A stretch of 64,000 nt of DNA, from the NCBI RefSeq assembly GCF_947623445.1, contig NC_135246.1:15173856-15237855 (forward strand), read 5' to 3'. The translations under genes and the position numbers were made by a program. The DNA is from Clavelina lepadiformis. Taxonomy: Eukaryota; Chordata; Ascidiacea; Aplousobranchia; Clavelinidae. The notes under the pieces are model-generated. The model worked only from the letters and a program-made list of their open reading frames with translations, did not search any database and was not told the DNA's origin. Below are positions 35,373 through 45,848 of the stretch, in pieces. Within the stretch, counting starts at the first letter, position 1. Each line of letters starts with the position of its first letter.

Positions 35373-36025
35373 GGGCAACCAGTTTTTTGACCTAAAAAGT
35401 TTAAATTTTGACCTTAAAATTTGTAAATTTTGACCTAAAAAGTTTAAATTTTGGCCTTATTTTGACCTACAAAGTTTAAATTTTGACCTTATTTTGACCT
35501 AAAACGTTTAAATTTTGACCTTATTTTGAAAAACGCTATACTGATAGTCTCTACACTGTCTACAGCAACTTTCTAATCTAAAGCTGCATTTAAAAATGAC
35601 AAAATGCTTTTCTAGTGTTGACTTTTTTTCGTTTCTGCGTATTAAGATTGACAACTTGCAGTTTCAAATGCAATGCCGTCACATCGTGACGTCACCAAAC
35701 GCGCGGAAAAGCCTTCCCTCTCTTTGTGGCTTTGGTTCTTAGTAAAATTTGCGGCACTGGAATTGTTTGCGGTACAAAAAAAGAGAAAAACGAAAGAATA
35801 ATATTACAAAATGGTTACAAAATTACAAGTTTAATAGATTTTGACCTAAAAAAAAGACCTAAAGAAACAATTTGACCGTATTTTGACCTAACGTAACATT
35901 TTGACTTTATTTAACCTAATAACTTCTATACCACACGTCGTACAAAGCTGAAATTTGTTTTGTGCTTGTTTGATAACATTCTGGGCAGGTTAAAAAAAAT
36001 TGACCATATTGACTTTTGGTTGCCC
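35373..36025 (+). mobile_element. MITE copy (653 bp), same family
   Basis: Same GGGCAACC ends with TA flanks (35371-35372, 36026-36027), the same core (TTTTCTAGTGTTGAC, GGAATTGTTTGCGGTAC) and one more GACCTTATTTTGACCTA-type sub-repeat than its partner. It has no open frame of note. Confidence 0.82.
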
Positions 36026-37054
36026 TACTGATTATTATAGAGCAACGTGTACACAGCATAGTTCATGGTGTATAATCACAATGAGACCGGAAACCATATA
36101 GAGGTTACGTTCTTGCAAGATCGCAGGCTGTAATTTCACTGCAACAACACCTGAAACTTCGTTAAATTACAAAACGAGATATCAACTATATAAAACATTC
36201 TCAACGTTTAAAATTTGAGTTAGGCTACAAATATACCATACATTATATTTCATTATATTGCATAATATATTATACGGTAAATACAGTATATACATTCTTG
36301 TACGTGTATATACCTAAAGATAATATTATTGTAACACGTGTAGGCCTATTTGAAGAACAGCGAAAAAATCTCCAATAACTTAGCTACCCGAAATAACAAG
36401 TACTCACTAAAGCAAGAATCAAGCCTTCTTTAGCCATCTTTAGCCATCTTTAAGCTGAATTTTTTGCATTTTGCTTTAAAAACTACAAAAAAATTTTCTT
36501 TTAGAAAAGTTCAGAAAAATAAAGAAAATATTTAATAATTAAATTTTCGTGTGCGAAACGATTAGATATTTTGAAAAAGGACAAATGTGACAAATCGAAT
36601 TTGAGTGAGGATGAATGCGCGTTTGTTTAAGACCAAACTTTCTATGTGTACAAAACGTCAACTTCTATCAATCACATAATAATTTGTTTATGTCATGTTT
36701 GACCCATAGAAATAATTACAACCAGATAAATTGTAATTATACAACACAATACTAATAACTTCCAATTAGAACTTAACACAACTTAGTATGTAGAGGCTAT
36801 ACGTAACAAAATGACCAGGTTTATGTAGTTAATTAAGGTCTTGGTGGCACGTTTTTTGGGTTAAAATTACGTCACTCGGTCATCAGAACTGAAGTATACA
36901 AACGTTTAGGAAACATCAAGACATACGTAATCATAACTTGATCAACGTTTAACAAATAAAATTGCGCAGTTTTACGCAATAAAGCATAAACATTTATAAT
37001 GGTTAATATAAATTATCACTACGTCATACATGATATATTTCGTGTCAAGGCCGG

Positions 37055-37062
37055 TATATAAA
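37055..37062 (+). promoter_or_regulatory. TATA box of gene D
   Basis: TATATAAA 91 bases upstream of the ATG at 37146. Confidence 0.7.
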
Positions 37063-37145
37063 GGACCGGGATTTTCAGGAAACATCAGATCACCTGTTGT
37101 ATCAAAAGCGACTCAAGCAAAGATACCAAGAAGAAATATACGAAG

Positions 37146-39537
37146 ATGAAGCTTTTAGTTCTACTGTCATTAATAGCTGTTTGCTATTGTCAGAAATCGG
37201 CAACAGCAAATCTCCTTCAGAGTGCCATCAGAAATCATTTGACCGGACAACTTTATCTGCCTGGGACACCGAGGGCATGTCGTAAGTATTAGTTAAAATT
37301 CTGCACAACTAAAACTAAGCAAAAACTTATATTGATTATTTAAAGCATCTATCAATAGTCAAACATTAAACATATTTTTGTTGTGCTACCACAGAAAAGA
37401 ACTGCAACGATCAAAACAAATTTTGTGGCACTCCTCAAATGCGCCTTTTCTGCAATCAAACCAATTTCCTGGGAATTATAATCAAATCGAAATGTCCCAG
37501 AGCTTGTAAAGTATGCAAACCGTGCAATGGGATATCGGCCAGGACGTGTTTGCCAGGTATAAAGTGGATTAATATCGAAATATTTTATCGTTTTAATACG
37601 AAATCAGCTAAATTTTGTTCATTTATAAAACAAGAAGCACAAGAGATCGGGGAAGAAATAATATTATAATATTATTGTTTTTTTTAGATAAAAATTGTCG
37701 GGATTCTCATAAACTTTGTTCCACTTTTCTGGCTCCAAAGCTATGCAAAGATGAGAAGGTCGGTTATCTGGTCAGTCAAAAATGCAAAAAGTCCTGTGGC
37801 ATCTGCATGAGCTGCGAAGGCTTGACGCCAGTTCCGGATTGCTCACGTGGTATGACAAACTTATACGTGGTAACAAAATTGGTTACAACAATCCTAAATG
37901 AAACCAATGAAATAAAATGTGGAAGAAAAGTAGCAGATCAGCGCACAAGGATCAAAGGCATTGCTTTTCATACTAAGCGGTTATTTCTTTAGATTGCAAG
38001 GATGCGCATAAATCCTGTCCAGACTGGGCTCATGACTTCGATTACTGCATAAACGAGTCTATCCACCACGAGTGGATGATGATCAACTGCAAGTTGAGTT
38101 GCAGGACTTGCAAGCCTTGCGGTGGAATTCCTCCTCCAAAACCAACATTCAAACCAATTGCTCCGACATTTGCATCAACCAGTAAGTGAAATATCTTTTC
38201 ATCTGTTGTAATGAAATAAGCCGTTTCGATTTCCCACAAAACAACTCCAAGTTTAATAATATTAAATACTAGAGTTTACTGGACCAAGAACAATTAAAAT
38301 TTATAAAAAATACTTTTTTTAATATAAAAAACAAGAGTTTGCTGGACCAAAATAGATTAAATAAAGAGTTTTTTTCCGCAGCCACATTTCGCCCACCCTT
38401 GAGACGATGTGATCGTGGAAGAACCGTTGGAGTGTCTGTCAGGGATCAGTGCCTTAACACTCACAACTACTATCGTTGTCTTCACGGACTCCAACCACTT
38501 CGATACGATTTCATACTTGAAAGCAGCGCTCAGGCTTACGCAAATAAGTTGGCCACTTTTCAATCATCAGGCCCATCACGGCTCGGTGAGTGATTACTTT
38601 TGCTTGTTTGTGCTAATACTGCTTGAGTAGAATATAAATTTCCAGTATAACTCACAGACTACTTCATTTAACTTCAAATTTGCTGCTCTTACAGGTATTG
38701 ACCGGGCTCGTGACGTTGGCGAAAACATCGCTGAGAAAGCATCAAATACATTTACTGTAAACGACGCTGTAACAGGATGGTATGCCACCGGTTTGGGATT
38801 TGATTATCACTCTGGATCACTCAGCAAAGAAACAGGTATAACAACATGATCACGAATGACACTTTCATTCAAATTTAACAAGTTCTTAGCAATTCTGCTT
38901 TAAGTGCTTTTAGTATATCTTTAACACTTATGCACTCTCTTGGACAAGATTCATTTAATATAATTTTAAGCGTTTTGAAAAAGATTAATGATCACATTTT
39001 CTTTTAGGTACTTTCACTCAAGTAATCTGGAAGGAAACCAGCAGTGTAGGATGTGCTTTGAGACGATTAGGTTCTGAAACCTTTGTTGTAGCTCACTACA
39101 GAAGAGCTGGAAATGAAGAATTAACTTTCTTCTCCAATATTCAAGAACCAACAAGAGGTTTGTTGTGAAAATTGTTCTTTTGCTTTTGCACTAAATTATT
39201 GCTTGAAGCTTATGCTAAAATATTTTTGTGTCACTGAATTTTTGAAACCCGTTAAGCCTTTAACGACATAAAATATATTCTTACAGATGTTTGTGAGGCG
39301 ATGTGTGGAAGCAGTGCTTGCCAAGGACACGACGGGAGCAGATCAAAGTGCGATTGCGAGCGATCCGGATCTCGTGAAGACGTCCCAGTATGCGAAGGAC
39401 GTTGCGTTGTATCTTGCCCCAGACCAAGAAATTATTCTGAGCAGGAATGGGAAGAATCGTGTGAGGGCGTTAGAGAGTGCAGATGTGTGACGTCATCCAG
39501 CAGATTCGGAGATCGGATAGGCGCCACTTGCATTTAA
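37146..39537 (+). CDS. Gene D: secreted triple-ShK + CAP + 12-Cys protein
   Basis: Exons 37146-37281, 37395-37556, 37688-37849, 37993-38181, 38382-38585, 38695-38835, 39008-39157, 39287-39537 give 464 residues, all introns phase 1. Signal peptide MKLLVLLSLIAVCYC; leader with IRNHLTGQLYL; ShK-like modules at about 46-90, 100-145 and 154-200. A CAP domain (about 217-381) shows HNYYRCLHGLQPLRYD, DVGENIAEK, GTFTQVIWKETSSVGC and VAHYRRAGNEELTFFSN, most like the GAPR-1/PR-1 branch. The 12-Cys module (VCEAMCGSSAC, CPRPRNY) ends it. Of the four CAP pocket residues (His, Glu, Glu, His in GAPR-1), only the GEN glutamate is clear: the GHFT histidine is Thr and the other two positions are replaced. CRISPs also pair CAP with a Cys-rich ShK-like part, but in another order. 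Role unknown. Confidence 0.92.
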
Positions 39538-39745
39538 GATTCCTTTTGTCGTTATATTTTGATCATCCATTTATTTTATTTATATATTTATAACTTGCTT
39601 AATGTAAAATGCCATTGACTAATTATTTACTTACTTTTTTGAAATGTACATCTTGCATGTTATACCAAGGTCTTTTGTATGCTATTCAGCTCGAGTTATT
39701 AGGTTTTTTTATACCACAATAACTAGAAAAACTTCTGTGATTACT

Positions 39746-41774
39746 GGCTTTGTTTACTATAATTGTAGTGATAATGATGACGCATAAATTTCCTTTTTAA
39801 TTTTTTTGTACATGGTATTCACGCTTTCTGATGCTTTTATTAAATTATATTTTTGAATCGCGATTAATTTTTTAGCACATTTATCATTTACAAGCAAAAG
39901 AAATAAAAGTTCGTAACTTCACCAAAGCACTAAAATACTTGTTTAATGTTAACAAAAGGGTAACATTTGCACAAAAACTTTCACTTATCTGATTAACCAG
40001 TGGAAATAGCAAGCTTAAATAGCAATGTTTATAATCCATGTGAAAAAATTTGGCCATTTCGAAACTAACTTGTGATGTGATTATTATCCGTCTACATCTC
40101 CGTAAACTTTCAATTACAGTATACTGTAGTCCAGCCTCTCTGAATCTGTTAGGTATGGAAAGCTACAAGCTTACACATTCAGTTATTATCATCTAACACT
40201 TAACAGTTACGTAGAGAATTTCTCTAATTCCGTCATAATTCAATTCTGTTTGCCTGTAGCTTGTTACATCTTATACAGTAAAAGAGACACTGGGCGGCTG
40301 CGTAACGTGCAGTAAGACTACCCGTGACTTCTTGGGGCTAGTCTTCGATAAAATGCTTTATTTAACTGTTTTAAACTTATAGTAAATCAGCTTACTATAT
40401 AAATCTTCAATGACATATGTTTGCGTTTGTGCAAACTGACAAACGAATTGGCATAATAAAGTTTATTGACATGGTTATGAGTAAGAAGAGTCAATACGAG
40501 AGTTCTAAACATTTAAATAAAAACTCTCAATCATTACAACCACATTGACAGTAGACTATTTTCGAGCTGTGCCAACTACACAATCTCCCTAAAGATACAG
40601 ACGCAAAATTTATACTGACAAAAGTGCTATAGACGAGTGTTTAATAAGAATGAAAAATGATGACTAGGAAACACGTTCATATAGGTTCTATATTATCTAT
40701 AATTTGAAAAACGTGCGAAAAGTTGTGTTAATTAGCAAAATGGTGCAAACAAACCACGTTATGATGACAGATGCTTGGTGAAACAAAGTTTATCACAAAC
40801 GCATTTTGCAAACTTTTATGCATATTGTTTTTGTTTAATGATAATATACTTGAATATCAACTGAACACCTAATCGCTTTAAACTTTCAATGAAAGGGTTT
40901 AAAGTGTACTTTTTATCTTGAACTTTTGTACCATGAACTCCATGTTGCGAGTAATGAGAATTTATTTGCTTTAATTTCGGTATAGTGCAATTCATCGTGT
41001 TCATGAAATCGTATCACAAGCTATTTGATACTATCCTGCAGAAAAACTTCTTTCTCATAAATTGGTGACTTTCAATAGCATATGTACAGAACTCATTATA
41101 AAACATTCACTGCGATTGGCGATCAGAAAATGGTGATCACTTAACATTATCCGATATAAAATCATACTGCATGTTTGTAGTTAAGCATTCTTTAGTTAAG
41201 CATGTTTGTATGGTTACTTTTGCCACGTGGCTATTAGAGATGTGGTGCTGTCACATTTTGTCTACAAATGCACCCCACCACTTCAGCCCCTCCCAAATAT
41301 CACCCACTCGTGTTTGTTCATTTCCAGTTACCCAAAAATTAAGTTTTAAGTGATCGTTGTATGAAAGAATATTGTGTATAACTATAGAACTATATTTATG
41401 GTAAAGTACGACACTAATCTCGCGAATAAAATTTTTAAAGAATCTTGAGACATACCTGCTTTGGGTATACACATAGTAAAAGCTTAATGCCCTAATGTAA
41501 TAAATAGCTTCTACATTGATTAAACAACTAGATAAAAGTCATTGTGAACACACAATACTTTTAATAACATCAACCAGGTATTTTGGTGTTTTGACGAATT
41601 TGATTTTATTTCTTTTGTTTGAACATAATAAATATGCGGATAAAATTACCTGTTTCAAAAATAAAATCTGATACAAGCAGCATACAGGAAGTACGAGCAC
41701 CATGTATAAAAAATAAAAATTAAAAAGTGTTTGAATGATTATCACTAAAACTTTAAAAATCAAAATTATATCAA
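39746..41774. other. Spacer of the inverted duplication, between 3' ends of D and E
   Basis: About 2.0 kb without a supported gene. An AATAAA at 39902-39907 may serve gene D. D and E are transcribed toward each other across this spacer. Confidence 0.45.
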
Positions 41775-41974
41775 AACCACCAAAAGATATTTTTGGTTAT
41801 TGTGGTGCAAAACACCTAATAACTCCAGTTGGATCACATACAAAGGACACTGATGTAAATGTAAGAGGAGCGATAATTTTAAAACAAAATAAATAAATAG
41901 TAATCAGTTAACGGCATCTTATATTAAGCAAGTTATCAAAAATGGATGATCAAAACATAACGACAAAAGGAATC

Positions 41975-44370
41975 TTAAATGCAAGTGGCGCCTATCCGAT
42001 CTCCGAATCTGCTGGATGACGTCACACATCTGCACTCTCTAACGCCCTCACACGATTCTTCCCATTCCTGCTCAGAATAATTCCTTGGTCTGGGGCAAGA
42101 TACAACACAACGTCCTTCGCATACTGGGACGTCTTCACGAGATCCGGATCGCTCGCAATCGCATTTTGATCTGCTCCCATCGTGTCCTTGGCAAGCACTG
42201 CTTCCACACATCGCTTCACAAACATCTGTAAGAATATATTTAATGTCGTTAAAGGCTTAACGGGTTTCAAAAATTTAGTGACACAGAAATATTTTAGCAT
42301 AAGCTTCAAGCAATAATTTAGTGCAAAAGCAAAAGAACAATTTTCACAACAAACCTCTTGTTGGTTCTTGAATATTGGAGAAGAAAGTTAATTCTTCATT
42401 TCCAGCTCTTCTGTAGTGAGCTACAACGAAGGTTTCAGAACCTAATCGTCTCAAAGCACATCCTACACTGCTGGTTTCCTTCCAGATTACTTGAGTGAAA
42501 GTACCTAAAAGAAAATGTGATCATTAATCTTGTTCAAAACGCTTAAAATTATATTAAATAAATCTTGTCCAAGAGGGTGCAAAAGTGTTAACGATATACT
42601 AAAAGCGCTTGAAACAGAATTGCTAAGAATTTGTTAGATTTGAATGAAAGAGTCATTCGTGATCATGTTGTTATACCTGTTTCTTTGCTGAGTGATCCAG
42701 AGTGATAATCAAATCCCAAGCCGGTGGCATACCATCCTGTTACAGCGTCGTTTACAGTAAATATATTTGACGCTTTCTCAGCGATGTTTTCGCCAACGTC
42801 ACGAGCCCGGTCAATACCTGTAAGAGCAGCAAATTTGAAGTTAAATGAAGTAGTCTGTGAGTTATACTGGAAATTTATATTCTACTCAAGCAGTATTAGC
42901 ACAAACAAGCAAAAGTAATCACTCACCGAGCCGTGATGGGCCTGATGATTGAAAAGTGGCCAACTTATTTGCGTAAGCCTGAGCGCTGCTTTCAAGTATG
43001 AAATCGTATCGAAGTGGTTGGAGTCCGTGAAGACAACGATAGTAGTTGTGAGTGTTAAGGCACTGATCCCTGACGGAGACTCCAACGGTTCTTCCACGAT
43101 CACATCGTCTCAAGGGTGGGCGAAATGTGGCTGCGGAAAAAAATCTTTATTTAATCTATTTTGGTCCAGCAAACTCTTGTTTTTTATATTAAAAAAAGTA
43201 ATTTTTATAAATTTTAGTTGTTCTTGGTCCAGTAAACTCTAGTATTTAATATCATTAAACTTGGAGTTGTTTTGTGGGAAATCGAAACGGCATATTTCAT
43301 TACAACAGATGAAAAGATATTTCACTTACTGGTTGATGGAAATGTCGGAGCAATTGGTTTGAATGTTGGTTTTGGAGGAGGAATTCCACCGCAAGGCTTG
43401 CAAATCCTGCAACTCAACTTGCAGTTGATCATCATCCACTCGTGGTGGATAGACTCGTTTATGCAGTAATCGAAGTCATGAGCCCAGTCTGGACAGGATT
43501 TATGCGCATCTTTGCAATCTAAAGAAATAACCGCTTAGTATTAAAAGCAATGCCTTTGATCCTTGTGCGCTGATCTGCTACTTTTCTTCCACATTTTGTT
43601 TCATTGGTTTCATTTAGGATTGTTGTAACCAATTTTGTTAACACGTATAACTTTGTCATACCACGTGAGCAATCCGGAACTGGCGTCAAGCCTTCGCAGC
43701 TCATGCAGATGCCACAGGACTTCTTGCATTTTTGACTGACCAGATAACCGACCTTCTCATCTTTACATAGCTTTGGAGCCAGAAAAGTGGAACAAAGTTT
43801 ATGAGAATCCCGACAGTTTTTATCTAAACAATGGGACGATATTATAATGTTATTTCTTCCCCGATCTCTTGTTCTTCTTACTTTATAAGTGAACTTAATT
43901 TAGCTGAACTCGTATTAGAACAATAAAATATTTCGATATTAATCCACTTTATACCTGGCAAACACGTCCTGGCCGATATCCCATTGCACGGTTTGCATAC
44001 TTTACAAGCTCTGGGACATTTCGATTTGATTATAATTCCCAGGAAATTGGTTTGATTGCAGAAAAGGCGCATTTGAGGAGTGCCACAAAATTTGTTTTGA
44101 TCGTTGCAGTTCTTTTCTGTGGTAGCACAACAAAAATATGTTTAATGTTTGACTATTGATAGAGGCTTTAAATAATCAATAAGTTATAAGTTTTTGCTTA
44201 GTTTTAGTTGTGCAGAATTTTAACTAATACTTACGACATGCCCTCGGTGTCCCAGGCAGATAAAGTTGTCCGGTCAAATGATTTCTGATGGCACTCTGAA
44301 GGAGATTTGCTGTTGTCGATTTCTGACAATAGCAAACAGCTATTAATGACAGTAGAACTAAAAGCTTCAT
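41975..44370 (-). CDS. Gene E: near-identical inverted copy of gene D (ShK x3 + CAP + 12-Cys)
   Basis: Minus-strand exons 44235-44370, 43955-44116, 43662-43823, 43330-43518, 42927-43130, 42677-42817, 42355-42504, 41975-42225 have exactly the exon lengths of gene D (136,162,162,189,204,141,150,251) and give 464 residues. The domain order is identical: signal peptide, TGQL leader, three ShK-like modules, CAP, 12-Cys module. No frame break is seen, so both copies look usable. In the last exon E shares several bases with gene F against its inverted partner D (for example ACGATGGGAGC where D has ACGACGGGAGC), which suggests conversion by F. The CAP pocket is as degenerate as in D. The TATA element differs slightly (TATAAAAA against TATATAAA), so expression levels could differ. 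Confidence 0.92.
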
Positions 44371-44453
44371 CTTCGTATATTTCTTCTTGGTATCTTTGCT
44401 TGAGTCGCTTTTGATACAACAGGTGATCTGATGTTTCCTGAAAATCGCGGTCC

Positions 44454-44461
44454 TTTTTATA
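44454..44461 (-). promoter_or_regulatory. TATA box of gene E
   Basis: TATAAAAA on the minus strand, 84 bases upstream of the ATG; one base differs from the D version. Confidence 0.65.
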
Positions 44462-44925
44462 CCGACCTTGACACGAAATATATCATGTATGACGTAGTGA
44501 TAATTTGTATTAACCATTATAAATGTTTATATTTTGTTGCGTAAAACTGCGCAATTTTATTTGTTAAACTTTAATGAAGTTATGATTACGTATGACTTGA
44601 CGCTTCCTAAACGTTTGTATACTTCAATTCTGATGACCGAGTGACGTAATTTTAACCCAAAAACGAGCCCCTAGGTCATTAATTAATTACATGAACCTGG
44701 TCATTTTGTTACGTATAGCCTCTACATACTAAGTTGTGTTAAGTTGTAATTGGAAGTTATTAGTATTATATTGTATAATTACAATTTATCTGGTTGTAAT
44801 TATTTCTATGGGTCAAACATGACATAAACAAGTTATTACGTGATTGATAAAAGTTGACGTTTTGTACATATAGAAAGTCTGCTTATAAACAAACATGCAT
44901 ATATTCATCCTCAAACATATTATAG

Positions 44926-45757
44926 GCTACTATAATCACATCTAAATAAAATGTTTTTTGCAGAATGTCAAATCGATTCCAATACGAATACATAACTTTT
45001 AGGCTTAAAAGTTTGTTGTTTATAAATATTCGACAAGTTAATGCTTCGCCTAGATTGATTCTTATTGTACATTGTATTCATGGTGAATTTTCTTTGCTTT
45101 TTTGAGTATTTGTTATTCTGATTTAATGAATGAGTCAAAATATGTTTTTATTACCATTATTAGGCTAATCCTAAACACAAGTTTTAAAAATTAAAACGCA
45201 GAAGAACTTATTTAAATATACTTGTTATCTTTAATAAAAATCATATAGCAGGGTTAAATTCAATGCAAACAAAATATTGTACAAGGAAACTCAGAAAATG
45301 GCTTTAATGGCGTAAAAACGTTTTAAGCCAACCAACGCCCAAGATAAGAAGATTATCGACATTTCACGCGTGGCAAAGCTCTATGACGCTTTGCTGACGT
45401 ATGAATAATTTAAAAAGATAATTAATTGTCACAAGGTTTTTACGGGCCACGGTTCAAATCCGCAATGTTAATTGCGGCTTACCGCAATTATTCGGCTAAA
45501 GTATAAACGTGTGTACCTCTAACGACGTTAAATTGTCATCTTGAAGCAAAACATCTTGCGCTCAATTGCGATGCATAGGTGGTCGTTGGGTAACGCACCC
45601 AACTAACAACGCATGTCATTACAATTGTTACAACACAATATTTTACGCAACAGTATAACAAATTACGTTTATATTTTTAAATATCTGAATTTATGTTACC
45701 TATAATTTTCGATTTCCTGCACAAACTAAAGAAAAAAAATGCGAATAGTTTCAAGCA
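44926..45757. other. Intergenic between divergent genes E and F
   Basis: AT-rich; no gene supported. A B-box-like GGTTCAAATCC at 45451 has no fitting A-box. Confidence 0.4.
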
Positions 45758-45763
45758 TATAAA
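45758..45763 (+). promoter_or_regulatory. TATA box of gene F
   Basis: TATAAA within CATATAAAGGA, 91 bases upstream of the ATG at 45849. Confidence 0.65.
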
Positions 45764-45848
45764 GGACAGCTTATGACTGCAAAAACATATCATTTAAAGA
45801 ATTTATTCATTTAATAAGTGCTTGATTGAGCGAAAAACTACAATTGGT

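Larger units (their letters stand above)
36600..39745 (+). repeat. Left arm of the inverted duplication (gene D)
   Basis: Aligns by eye, in reverse, with 41775-44925, covering promoter, all exons and introns of D/E and about 200 bases of 3' flank. Limits are where matching fades (TTTGAG near 36600; GAGTTATTAGG near 39705). Introns as well as exons match, so this is a DNA duplication and not retrotransposition. Confidence 0.85.
41775..44925 (-). repeat. Right arm of the inverted duplication (gene E)
   Basis: Reverse-orientation counterpart of 36600-39745, with all exon lengths equal and introns largely alignable. Differences are scattered substitutions and small indels, for example around intron 2 and the 3' flank. 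Confidence 0.85.

Noticed and set aside
39287-39490. Second open frame across the last exon of D, also open in E and F
   Set aside because: It shifts frame against the conserved 12-Cys pattern; openness is shared because the three exons are nearly identical copies.
45451-45463. B-box-like GGTTCAAATCC suggesting a tRNA
   Set aside because: No A-box at the right distance and no cloverleaf can be drawn.
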